Source: Candidatus Niyogibacteria bacterium CG10_big_fil_rev_8_21_14_0_10_42_19 (GTDB lineage Bacteria > Patescibacteriota > Minisyncoccia > 1-14-0-10-42-19). From it: 21,258 nucleotides of DNA. Below the pieces are notes generated by a model that was given only the letters and a program-made list of their open reading frames with translations, ran no database searches and was not told the origin of the DNA. The stretch lies in NCBI GenBank assembly GCA_002774705.1, contig PFCN01000013.1, forward strand, positions 1 through 21,258, in the 5' to 3' direction. Of this stretch, positions 13,714 through 21,258 are shown piece by piece. The position numbers were made by a program, and so were the translations under genes. Each line of letters starts with the position of its first letter. The first letter of the stretch is position 1.

Positions 13714-15564
13714 CTAAGCCGGAACTTGTTTAGTCTTAAGCCCAAAAGATTTCAAAAGTTTGTTGAAATTCTCACGCTCAATAGTTTCTTCTTTTATTAA
13801 TTTTTGAGCAATGGCCTCTAAAACATCCTTGTGTTTTTTTAATATCTCCAAGGCCTGTTTTAGGGCGCGCTTCATAAATCCACTCACTTCCCCGTCAACC
13901 AAAGCGGCTATACTTTCGGAATAATCCTTTTCATGAGAGCTGAACTCTTTCCCTAAAAATATATATTCCTCACGCGAACCGAACGCAACCGGACCTATTT
14001 TATCCGACATGCCGAAACGGGTAACCATACTTCGGGCAATATCGGTCGCGTTCCTTAGGTCGTTGGAAGCTCCGGTGGTAAGTTCATTGAATATAAATTT
14101 TTCGGAAGCATATCCGCCGAGAGCAACCGCGAGTTCGTTCAAAAAATGCGACTTGGAAAAAAGCCGGCGATCCTCGGAAGGTAATTTTAAAGTATAACCC
14201 CCGGCGCGACCTCTTGAAATAATCGTAACCTTGTGTACGGGATCAACCTCTGGCAAAACCGCCGCCACCAGGGCATGCCCGGCTTCGTGATAGGCGGTTA
14301 TCTTTTTTTCTGCCTCAGAAAGTATATGGCTTTTACGCTCCGGGCCCAAGAGAACTTTTTCGATTGAAGAGAAAAGATCTGCCATTGTGATATTTTTCCT
14401 GTCGTGTCTGGCGACCAATATTGCCGACTCATTCACCAAGTTCTGGAGATCCGCTCCCGAAAATCCCGGAGTTCTTTCGGCAACTCTCCGCAAATTAACA
14501 TCTTCCGAGAACGGTTTCCCTCGCGCGTGAATCTTAAGTATCTGCTCACGTTCATTTATATCTGGGAGATCGAGAACCACGCGTCGGTCAAATCTTCCCG
14601 GACGCAGGAGAGCCGGATCCAAAACATCGGGCCGGTTGGTCGCCGCCATCACTATAACCGCTTCATGCGGCTCAAAACCGTCCAACTCAACCAAAATTTG
14701 ATTCAGTGTCTGTTCTCTTTCGTCGTGTCCTCCGCCAAGACCCGCGCCACGGTGGCGTCCAATCGCGTCTATCTCATCGATAAATATGATAGCCGGAGAA
14801 GATTTTTTTGCCATCTTGAACAAATCCCTTACGCGAGAGGCGCCGACACCTACGAACATTTCAACGAATTCGGAGGCCGAAAGATAGAAAAAAGGAACGC
14901 CCGCCTCGCCCGCAACCGCGCGGGCAAGTAAAGTTTTTCCGGTACCCGGCGCGCCCATAAGCAAAACTCCCTTGGGTATTCTCGCCCCGATAGCAATGAA
15001 CTTAGAAGGACTTTTTAAAAATTGGACGATCTCTATAAGCTCATCTTTGGCCTCTTTCACCCCAGCTACATCTTTAAAAGTTACCTGTTCTTTTTTATTA
15101 TCGGGAAGTATCACCCGGGCTTTGGATTGACCGAAAGTGAAAGCCTGTAAATTAGCCCGCTGGACGTTTCGAGCGGCAATCCAGAAAAATAAACCTATAA
15201 GCAAAAGCGGCAGAAGAAAGGGAAGAAGCGCCCCAAGCCAGAACATGAATCCTGTCGGACCGGTAACGCTGATGGCCACTTTTTCAAACTGTTCTTTGGC
15301 TACTCCGTAATTAATCAAGGTTTCCGAAAGAGGGGCTTCGGATTCTTTTTTCGTTATCTGCTTGGTTCCATCAATAAGCACTATATTAAGATCGTCCCCG
15401 GATATGACTATTTCGCGTACCTGACCGGAATTAATCCCGGAAACCAACTCAGAGAGAGAAATTTCTTTCGGCTCATCTGGCTGTGAGGAAAAAAGAGACC
15501 ACGTCATGGCTAAAACGAATAAAATGGCGAATGCTGCTAAAATGTTTTTAGTAAATAATTTCAT
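13714..15564 (-). CDS. ftsH: ATP-dependent zinc metalloprotease FtsH
   Basis: FtsH is a membrane-anchored AAA+ protease that degrades misfolded membrane proteins and selected cytoplasmic regulators as a hexamer. The 616 residues are normal length. Membrane segments at about 7-25 and 107-130 flank a small extracytoplasmic domain. The AAA module has Walker A GAPGTGKT (204-211), the pore motif MFVGVGA (236-242), Walker B FIDEIDA (261-267) and the second region of homology ATNRPDVLDPALLRPGRFDR (308-327). The protease domain has HEAGH (426-430) and a third zinc ligand Asp at about 502 in ASNDLRNAT. No SD precedes the ATG. It lies 99 bases after gyrB, with an AT-rich hairpin in the gap, so it may be a separate unit or read through from gyrB. 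Confidence 0.98.
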   Translation of the reverse strand: MKLFTKNILAAFAILFVLAMTWSLFSSQPDEPKEISLSELVSGINSGQVREIVISGDDLNIVLIDGTKQITKKESEAPLSETLINYGVAKEQFEKVAISVTGPTGFMFWLGALLPFLLPLLLIGLFFWIAARNVQRANLQAFTFGQSKARVILPDNKKEQVTFKDVAGVKEAKDELIEIVQFLKSPSKFIAIGARIPKGVLLMGAPGTGKTLLARAVAGEAGVPFFYLSASEFVEMFVGVGASRVRDLFKMAKKSSPAIIFIDEIDAIGRHRGAGLGGGHDEREQTLNQILVELDGFEPHEAVIVMAATNRPDVLDPALLRPGRFDRRVVLDLPDINEREQILKIHARGKPFSEDVNLRRVAERTPGFSGADLQNLVNESAILVARHDRKNITMADLFSSIEKVLLGPERKSHILSEAEKKITAYHEAGHALVAAVLPEVDPVHKVTIISRGRAGGYTLKLPSEDRRLFSKSHFLNELAVALGGYASEKFIFNELTTGASNDLRNATDIARSMVTRFGMSDKIGPVAFGSREEYIFLGKEFSSHEKDYSESIAALVDGEVSGFMKRALKQALEILKKHKDVLEAIAQKLIKEETIERENFNKLLKSFGLKTKQVPA

Positions 15565-15590
15565 TAGTTTTAAAAATTAAATTTATAATG

Positions 15591-15617
15591 AAATTTATTA
15601 TGCCTCATAATAAATTT
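15591..15617. repeat. Perfect 12-bp inverted repeat between gyrB and ftsH
   Basis: AAATTTATTATG (15591-15602) and CATAATAAATTT (15606-15617) are separated by 3 bases. The stem is almost all A/T and no clean T-tract follows on the minus strand, so it is a weak terminator candidate. It could equally be an operator for ftsH, whose start is 27 bases away. Confidence 0.5.
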
Positions 15618-15663
15618 GAAGTATGCCGACAGTGAATAATTTATAATTATAATATATTTTACC

Positions 15664-17757
15664 CTAAACGTCCAGATTTTGCACACTCTTTGCCTGTGAC
15701 TGGATAAAGGTTTTTCTCGGAGCTACTTCCGCGCCCATAAGAATATCAAATATCCGGTTGGCTGCTCCAGCATCCTCAACTATAACCCTTTTTAAGATGC
15801 GCGCCTCCGGATTCATCGTTGTATCCCATAATTGATTCGGGTTCATTTCACCCAATCCTTTATACCGCTGAACAACGATCCCTTTTATCTTATCTCCTTC
15901 TTCATTAATTTCTTCTGAATCTTTGGTTTCTGTTTTGATTTTTTTGGCTTCTTTTTTACCTTTTGCGTCTTTCTCAAATTGTTTAAGTATATTTTCCTTT
16001 TCCTGCTCGGAATATGCGTATTGGGCATCCTTTCCTTTCTGAATGCGATATAAGGGCGGGGTGGCAATATAGAGATAACCTTTACTTATAACTACGGGAA
16101 AATATCGGTAAAACAAAGTTAAAAGCAAAGTGCGGATGTGGGCGCCGTCAACATCGGCATCAGTAGCAATAATAATTCTGTGGTAACGAAGCTTATCCTC
16201 GTTAAATTCAGCCCCGATAGCGGCGCCCATCGCGATTATCAGGTTTTTTATTTCTTTTGAAGCGAGCATTTTATCTATTCTCGCGCGCTCCACGTTCAAT
16301 ATCTTTCCTCTTAAAGGAAGGATGGCTTGGAATTTACGATCGCGTCCCGATTTTGCGGAACCGCCCGCGGAATCACCCTCCACCAGGAACAACTCCGAAT
16401 CTTCCGGATCACGCGACTGACAGTCGGCAAGCTTCCCGGGAAGAGTCAGGCCGTCGAGCGCTCCCTTGCGAAGGATCGTCTCTTTGGCGGCTTTCGCGGC
16501 CTTACGCGCTTTTAAAGCAAGTGAAACTTTTTCAATTATCGCGCGGGCATCTTGAGGATGTTCCTCTAAATACGCGCTGAAACTTTCGGCAAAGACACTT
16601 TCGACGGCGCTCCTCGCCTCAACGTTCCCAAGCTTGGCTTTGGTTTGTCCCTCAAACTGCGCCTCTCTTAATTTTATCGATACGACGGCGGTCAGACCTT
16701 CGCGCACATCATCCCCCGTAAAATTATCTTCATCGGCTTTAATAAAATTATTTTTTCTCGCGTAATCATTAAGGGTCCTGGTAAGAGCAGTCCTAAAACC
16801 GGTAATATGCATCCCACCCTCGGGCGTATAAATATTATTCGCAAAACCCATTTCGCGCGTGGTTAGGTCTTCAACGTATTGCAAAGCAACCTCTACGGAA
16901 ATTTTATCCGCTTCTTTTTCGCTATAAAAAATAACCTCATGCTTGGGCTCAACATAACGATTTAAATGTCTAACGAAAGACTTTATACCTCCATCAAAAT
17001 AAAATGAGTGAGTCGTATGGAGCGAACCGTTTTCTTCCCGCTGATCAAGCGCCGTAATCCTGATAGATTTGGTAAGATATGCCTGTTGGCGCATTCTTTC
17101 TAAAATACGGGGCCATTCTAATTTAATCTCTTTGAAAATTTCCGCGTCAGGTTCAAAAGTAACGGCGGTGCCGGTACCTTTGCATACCCCGACTTTTTTT
17201 ACCGCGCCCTTAGGCTTGCCTCGCGAATATTCTTGGACCCACTGAACGTTATCCCGACAGACGCGCGCTTCAAGCCATATTGAAAGGGCGTTAACAACAG
17301 AAACTCCGACACCATGAAGGCCACCGGCAACTTTGTAAGACTCCCCTCCGAATTTACCACCGGCATGAAGAGTTGTCATAACGGTCTCAAGGGCGGATTT
17401 TTTGGTCTGAGCGTGTTTTTCAACCGGAATGCCCCTTCCGTCATCCACCACTCTTATTCTATTACGCGGTAGTAGAGTCACCGAAATATTTTTTGCGTAT
17501 CCCGCCATCGCCTCATCAATCGCGTTGTCAACCACCTCCCAAATAAGATGGTGAAGGCCGTCAGGGCCGGTAGAACCGATATACATTCCGGGACGCTTTC
17601 TTACCGGATCAAGCCCTTCAAGAACATAAATATCCTTGGCGGTATACCCATTAACCTTTTTGGAGGCGGGCATCTTAGGGTCTTTGGGTTTTGGTTTATT
17701 TAATTTTTTATTTTCTTCTGCCACGGTTTCTTTTTTTGATTTTTTTTGTTTTGCCAT
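15664..17757 (-). CDS. gyrB: DNA gyrase subunit B
   Basis: GyrB is the ATPase subunit of the type IIA topoisomerase that introduces negative supercoils, acting with GyrA (not in the window). The protein is 697 residues, longer than the common 640. The ATP-binding domain has EVVDNAIDEA (74-83), DDGRGI (105-110) and GGLHGVGVS (145-153). The Toprim domain has EGDSAGGSA (460-468) and DADVDG (533-538). RYKGLGEMNP (631-640) and the NLDV end are typical of GyrB. Two oddities are a Lys-rich N-terminal tail of about 35 residues and a highly charged insert at about 594-628 just before the RYKGLGE motif. The start lies 6 bases after the pheT stop, with a GAGGAA about 11 bases upstream, so it is co-transcribed with pheST. 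ParE is the alternative, but length and C-terminus favour GyrB. Confidence 0.95.
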   Translation of the reverse strand: MAKQKKSKKETVAEENKKLNKPKPKDPKMPASKKVNGYTAKDIYVLEGLDPVRKRPGMYIGSTGPDGLHHLIWEVVDNAIDEAMAGYAKNISVTLLPRNRIRVVDDGRGIPVEKHAQTKKSALETVMTTLHAGGKFGGESYKVAGGLHGVGVSVVNALSIWLEARVCRDNVQWVQEYSRGKPKGAVKKVGVCKGTGTAVTFEPDAEIFKEIKLEWPRILERMRQQAYLTKSIRITALDQREENGSLHTTHSFYFDGGIKSFVRHLNRYVEPKHEVIFYSEKEADKISVEVALQYVEDLTTREMGFANNIYTPEGGMHITGFRTALTRTLNDYARKNNFIKADEDNFTGDDVREGLTAVVSIKLREAQFEGQTKAKLGNVEARSAVESVFAESFSAYLEEHPQDARAIIEKVSLALKARKAAKAAKETILRKGALDGLTLPGKLADCQSRDPEDSELFLVEGDSAGGSAKSGRDRKFQAILPLRGKILNVERARIDKMLASKEIKNLIIAMGAAIGAEFNEDKLRYHRIIIATDADVDGAHIRTLLLTLFYRYFPVVISKGYLYIATPPLYRIQKGKDAQYAYSEQEKENILKQFEKDAKGKKEAKKIKTETKDSEEINEEGDKIKGIVVQRYKGLGEMNPNQLWDTTMNPEARILKRVIVEDAGAANRIFDILMGAEVAPRKTFIQSQAKSVQNLDV

Positions 17758-17763
17758 ATTGTT

Positions 17764-19854
17764 TTATTTCCTCACTTCCCATGAAGGGTCGGAGTTTTCA
17801 AGCGCTTTAATAATTTTATCCATGACCTTTTTTACTTCCTCATCCGAAAGAGTTTTATCATGCGACTGGAACACAAATTTAAAGGCGAGATTTTTCTTTC
17901 CTTCGGGGACTTCTTCTCCTTCGTAAATATCAAAAAGATCCACATCAACCAAAAGCTGGCCTCCGATATTTTCTATAATATCCTGCACATTTACAATCTT
18001 AGTTTCTGCGGGAACGAATAACGCGAGATCGCGCATGACCGCGGGATAGCGCGATATCGGGCGATATTCTTTTTCGGACTCTATTTCCGAAAGTAAAACC
18101 GATAAATTCAATTCACATATACTTACCGATCCTTTCAACTTAAGCGAATCTCTGATGTCGGGATGAATCTCACCCACTATACCTAAAATTTTATTACCGC
18201 GCTTTATTTCGGCAAAACGATAAGGATGAAGCATATAAGCAATACCTCCGGTCACCTCATCCGGTGTCTGGAAACTATCATCATACCAAACATCGTTTAA
18301 GCCCAATGATTCGAAGAACGCGTCAATACGTCCTTTCATTTCCAAAAACGACTCTTCGTCTTTAATACGATTACCCACAGCAAAAGCGATGTGACTACGT
18401 TCAAGGTCGGGCGTATCTTTGGCCGGTTTTAACTCCGGCTTTCTATAAACACGGCCTATCTCAAAAAACATCGGGTTATCCGCGTATTTAAGCGCCTCCG
18501 ACAACCCCATCAATATGGATGGAGTAAGTTTGGGACGGAGATATTTATATTCAGAACGGGAAGGATTTTTAAGCTCCAAAACATTTTTGCGCGCATCAAG
18601 CGAAAGAAGGGACAGCTCTTTCTCGCCCACGAACGAATAAAGCCTAACTTCATCAAAACCGACGGATCTAGCCATGTCCCGTATCTTTTCACGAAAAAAA
18701 ATATCTTGATCTATTTTTGCCGAAACCACCTCCCCGCGGGCGCGCACCGGCTTTATTTTTTTATAACCATAAATACGCCCGACCTCCTCGATCAGGTCTT
18801 CTTCTATTTCAATATCTTTGCGAACGCTCGGAACTTCAACCACCCAATTTTTTATTTTTGGCTTGATCCCAAAACCCAACCCGGTAAAAATATTTTTTAT
18901 TTCGTCGTCAGGAATATTGGCGCCCAAAACACTCCTGGCTTTGTCGGACGAAAAAATAATTTGTTTTATCTCCGGAAACTTGTGACCAATGGAGAGGGCT
19001 CCGGAATAAATACGGCCTTCGGCAATTTTTTGTATCAAAACCGCAAGCTCGTCGATTGCCTTTTTTGAAAGATTAGGATCAAGCCCAGCCCCGAATCTTC
19101 GCGAAGAATCGGTAATGAGATTTAAACGCTGGGAGGTGCTCCTGATCCGCCCCCTACTAAAAGTGGCTGACTCTAAAACTATTATTTTGGTTTTTTGATC
19201 CACCTCCGGACGCTTGCCTCCCTTGATTCCGGCGATTGCGATAGCTGATTTATCGTCTGCGATAACGATGTCTTCGACACTAAGCTTATACTGCTCCTTA
19301 TCAAGCGACAAAAAATGCTCCTCCTTTTTTGCTCCTCTAACGGTTATCAGCTTTTTTGACTTTCTTTTTGAAACCAATTTATCGTAATCAAAAACATGCA
19401 AAGGCTGGCCGGTATCGAGCATAACGTAATTTGCGGCATCCACTATATTATTGATGGAATTAATTCCGATTGCCTCCAGTCTCATTCTTAACCATTTCGG
19501 AGATGTACCGACTTTAATATTATCCAGTACCCGCGCATTATATAAAACGCACCCCTTGTCGGTAATCTTAATTTCTATCGCGTCCTTCGTTGTTACCTCG
19601 GCACTTTCTACCAGGCGGGGCTCTTTATCTTTAAATTTTAAACCGGCTATCGCGGATATTTCTTTCGCAAGCCCACGGTGGCCAGAACAATCAGAAATGC
19701 GATTCGGTAAAATATCTATATCAAAAATAAAATCATCCCCTTCTTTTTGGATGCTCTCAACTTCAAAAGCGTGCATTTCCAAAAGATCCACGACACTCGA
19801 CGGCTTCGGGATATTGGAAATACGCTCTTTAAGCCACTTATAACTAAATTTCAT
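17764..19854 (-). CDS. pheT: Phenylalanyl-tRNA synthetase beta subunit, lacking the tRNA-binding insert
   Basis: PheT pairs with PheS as an (alpha-beta)2 enzyme that charges tRNA-Phe. The protein is 696 residues, against about 790-800 for typical bacterial PheT. It starts with the normal MKFSYKWLKE, reaches FEVESI (30-35) and then goes straight to DFIFDIDILPNRISDC (41-56). In other PheT proteins these two pieces of domain B1 are separated by about 110 residues of an EMAP-like tRNA-binding domain (B2). That domain is absent here without any frame break. The B3/4 editing region, the B5 domain (PSVRKDIEIEEDLIEEVGR) and the C-terminal anticodon-binding FDX-ACB domain (last ~95 residues, SRYPAVMRDLALFV) are present. 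It lies 18 bases after pheS and 6 bases before gyrB. No SD is visible. Confidence 0.96.
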   Translation of the reverse strand: MKFSYKWLKERISNIPKPSSVVDLLEMHAFEVESIQKEGDDFIFDIDILPNRISDCSGHRGLAKEISAIAGLKFKDKEPRLVESAEVTTKDAIEIKITDKGCVLYNARVLDNIKVGTSPKWLRMRLEAIGINSINNIVDAANYVMLDTGQPLHVFDYDKLVSKRKSKKLITVRGAKKEEHFLSLDKEQYKLSVEDIVIADDKSAIAIAGIKGGKRPEVDQKTKIIVLESATFSRGRIRSTSQRLNLITDSSRRFGAGLDPNLSKKAIDELAVLIQKIAEGRIYSGALSIGHKFPEIKQIIFSSDKARSVLGANIPDDEIKNIFTGLGFGIKPKIKNWVVEVPSVRKDIEIEEDLIEEVGRIYGYKKIKPVRARGEVVSAKIDQDIFFREKIRDMARSVGFDEVRLYSFVGEKELSLLSLDARKNVLELKNPSRSEYKYLRPKLTPSILMGLSEALKYADNPMFFEIGRVYRKPELKPAKDTPDLERSHIAFAVGNRIKDEESFLEMKGRIDAFFESLGLNDVWYDDSFQTPDEVTGGIAYMLHPYRFAEIKRGNKILGIVGEIHPDIRDSLKLKGSVSICELNLSVLLSEIESEKEYRPISRYPAVMRDLALFVPAETKIVNVQDIIENIGGQLLVDVDLFDIYEGEEVPEGKKNLAFKFVFQSHDKTLSDEEVKKVMDKIIKALENSDPSWEVRK

Positions 19855-19872
19855 AATGTTATTTTAGAAAAT

Positions 19873-20943
19873 TTAAAATTGTTTTAAAAAACGCGGATCG
19901 GACGAATGAAGCAATCTTATATCGGAGATCTTATATTTCATCATGCAAAGACGATCTACCCCGAAACCGAAAGCAAAACCCCGCCAATGCTTGGGGTTAA
20001 GACCGGAATTTTTAAAAACGTTCGGGTGGACCATTCCGGCGCCCGCAACCTCAAGCCATCTTTTTGAGCCGGGAAATTTTAAGTCTATTTCAAAACTCGG
20101 TTCGGTAAAAGGAAAAAAGCTCGGGCGAAGACGAATATTTATTTTTTCTTTTCCGCCCCGGCCAGAAGCTGGTCCGCCCTTGACGGAAAAGGCTGATCCA
20201 CCTCCGGAGGAGAAAAATTTTTCAAAAAAGACCTGAATTATCTCTTTAAAATTGGCGACCGAAATTTCTTTATCAACCATAAGCCCTTCAACCTGGTAAA
20301 ATTCAATATCATGGGTTGCGTCACTCGCATCATTGCGGAACACTTTTCCCGGAACGATAATTCTCAAGGGCGGTTGGTTTTTTCCCATAAAACGTATCTG
20401 TACGGGGGAGGTGTGTGTCCGGAGTAATAATTTTTCTTTAATGGCGGATTTTTTATCCTGTCTTAGCCAAAAAGTATCCCACAAATCACGCGCCGGATGA
20501 TCGGACGGAATATTCAACGCGTCAAAGTTATACCATTCGGTCTCAATTTCGGGACCGACGACCGCGTCAAATCCCAAACTGTGAAAAATGGACGTTATCT
20601 CGCGGAGCGACGCAGTCAAAGGATGAAGGTGGCCTTGGGCGGTCTTGATCCCCGGACGGGAAATATCTATCCACTCTTTTTTTAAACGGGCGTTCAGCTC
20701 TTTCTTTCTTAGATCATATCTTTTTTCTCCAATAGATGTTTCGAGTTTTACGCGGAGAGTATTGGCCTTGGGTCCCAATTCCCGGCGCTTCTTTTCGGAA
20801 AGATCTTTAAGTCCGCGCAAAACGGAAGTAAGAGTTCCTTTTCTGCCTAAAAATTTTATCTCAACATCACGCAAAACCGCTTCATCAGCGGCTTCAATTA
20901 TTGCTTTTTCGGCTTCTTTTTCGAGTTTCTTTAAATCCTGCAC
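19873..20943 (-). CDS. pheS: Phenylalanyl-tRNA synthetase alpha subunit
   Basis: PheS carries the class II catalytic core for tRNA-Phe charging. The 356 residues begin with the usual coiled-coil arm (about 1-85) and then show the class II motifs: HPLT..REI (motif 1 region, 107-115), VFRNDASDATHDIEFYQVEG (201-220, motif 2) and GFAFGFGVDRLCMM (motif 3, near the C-terminus). Residues about 245-267 (from SSGGGSAFSV to GGKEK) form a Gly/Ser-rich insert between EKFF and IRLRPSFFPFTEPS, where other PheS proteins have only about 7 residues. That insert is encoded by a member of the palindromic repeat family. The start is GTG at 20943. The following residues align with the normal PheS N-terminus, and no SD is present. 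It is the first gene of the pheS-pheT-gyrB run. Confidence 0.97.
   Translation of the reverse strand: MQDLKKLEKEAEKAIIEAADEAVLRDVEIKFLGRKGTLTSVLRGLKDLSEKKRRELGPKANTLRVKLETSIGEKRYDLRKKELNARLKKEWIDISRPGIKTAQGHLHPLTASLREITSIFHSLGFDAVVGPEIETEWYNFDALNIPSDHPARDLWDTFWLRQDKKSAIKEKLLLRTHTSPVQIRFMGKNQPPLRIIVPGKVFRNDASDATHDIEFYQVEGLMVDKEISVANFKEIIQVFFEKFFSSGGGSAFSVKGGPASGRGGKEKINIRLRPSFFPFTEPSFEIDLKFPGSKRWLEVAGAGMVHPNVFKNSGLNPKHWRGFAFGFGVDRLCMMKYKISDIRLLHSSDPRFLKQF
20159..20215 (+). repeat. Palindromic repeat copy 3, in frame inside pheS
   Basis: On the plus strand the element reads as hairpins CCAG-AAG.CTGG, TCCG-CCCTTGA-CGGA and CCTCC-GGAGG joined by short links, and it includes GGCTGATCCACCTCC. The first half aligns with copy 1 (2407-2441, minus strand) and the second half with copy 2 (10105-10175). 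At about 57 bases it matches the extra residues of PheS and keeps the reading frame without a stop. Confidence 0.7.
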
Positions 20944-21050
20944 AATTTATCCCGTTAGAAATTTTCGTGGTTTTAAACCGGTATTATTGTTAATGGAACA
21001 GCATCTACGCAGCGCAAAATGACAAGATTGTTTCTAACTGGGATACATAC

Positions 21051-21079
21051 ATATTAGCTTAAAAGTAAGCCTAATACAA
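21051..21079 (-). promoter_or_regulatory. Candidate promoter of the pheS-pheT-gyrB operon
   Basis: Read leftward, TTGTAT (21074-21079) and TAATAT (21051-21056) are separated by 17 bases. Both are imperfect matches. A better -35-like TTGACA lies further upstream (about 21099-21104), but the spacing to any -10 is too long. Transcription would start near 21044. Confidence 0.35.
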
Positions 21080-21206
21080 GAGAAAAAAGCGTTTTTTTAT
21101 GTCAAAAAATAAATTATTTCTCAAACTCCCCCCATTTATGATGTAAATTGAAATAGTACTTTTATCTACGATCGTACATTAAAGTCTTAAAACGAGACTA
21201 CGGACG

Positions 21207-21239
21207 GGCAAAGCCCTCCTACGCTAAAGCTTCGGAGGG
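21207..21239. repeat. GC-rich palindromic element at the right edge
   Basis: GGGC-AAA-GCCC is followed by CCCTCC (21214-21219) pairing with GGAGGG (21234-21239), around an inner GCT-AA-AGC. It differs from the family at 2407, 10105 and 20159. Such palindromes around CTAAAGCTTCGGAGGG-like cores are, from my recollection, scattered in Parcubacteria genomes. It could also act as a terminator for a gene beyond the window. Confidence 0.5.
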
Positions 21240-21258
21240 TAAGCAGTAATTAAATGGG

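Larger units (their letters stand above)
20944..21258. other. Gene-free right end: pheS leader, candidate promoter, palindrome
   Basis: I see no protein or RNA gene in these 315 bases. From right to left they hold a GC-rich palindrome at 21207-21239, an AT-rich stretch including AAAAAAGC followed by a T7 run (about 21083-21097), the candidate pheS promoter at 21051-21079, and a leader of about 100 bases before the GTG of pheS. I looked for a Phe-rich leader peptide or T-box-like structure in that leader and found none I could support. Confidence 0.5.

Noticed and set aside
15664..17757. Calling the type II topoisomerase subunit ParE
   Set aside because: Motifs are shared between GyrB and ParE, but length, the NLDV ending and its being the only copy seen favour GyrB. 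A genome-wide check could still change this.

Overview
The window looks like a piece of a Patescibacteria (CPR), probably Parcubacteria-like, chromosome. The reasons are indirect. The genes are short and tightly packed. Several housekeeping genes have no Shine-Dalgarno (SD) sequence. There is a tiny AbrB-type protein ending in EDWKK and a stand-alone HExxH protein of a type common in these genomes. PheT lacks its usual tRNA-binding insert, a tRNA-Ile carries a UAU anticodon, and GC-rich palindromic repeats are scattered through the sequence. No 16S rRNA or ribosomal-protein marker is present, so the lineage is an inference.

Region 1 (about 1-7850, minus strand) is a stress-kinase island. In transcription order it holds a PrkA-type AAA+ protein kinase (5779-7836), a DUF444/YhbH von Willebrand-like protein (4319-5647), a SpoVR-family protein (2580-4289) and a second, divergent PrkA-type kinase (188-2392). 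This is the E. coli yeaG-yeaH-ycgB / Bacillus prkA-yhbH-spoVR module with the kinase duplicated. Intrinsic terminators after each kinase and after spoVR split it into three transcription units. All four genes have strong SD sequences, unlike the rest of the window. The 3' end of an unrecognised plus-strand gene lies at the left edge.

Region 2 (about 7850-11700) has recG (plus strand, divergent from the first kinase, apparently with almost no leader) and, convergent with it, a membrane family-2 glycosyltransferase. The last codons of the glycosyltransferase come from a palindromic repeat.

Region 3 (about 11700-13710, minus strand) has an HExxH protein of unknown function and an AbrB-like regulator. 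A 12-bp direct-repeat array, probably an operator, and a near-leaderless promoter precede the regulator. Further upstream are an imperfect palindrome containing a tRNA T-arm-like piece and a tRNA-Ile(UAU).

Region 4 (about 13710-20943, minus strand) is informational and housekeeping: ftsH, gyrB, pheT and pheS, transcribed pheS-pheT-gyrB and perhaps on into ftsH. PheS carries an in-frame insert of about 20 residues encoded by a member of the palindromic repeat family. PheT has lost the EMAP-like tRNA-binding domain. The last 315 bases hold a candidate pheS promoter and a terminal palindrome but no gene.

The best candidates for new biology are the two-kinase PrkA/YhbH/SpoVR island with its separate transcription units, the palindromic repeat that has become coding sequence in pheS and in the glycosyltransferase, and the tRNA-Ile(UAU).
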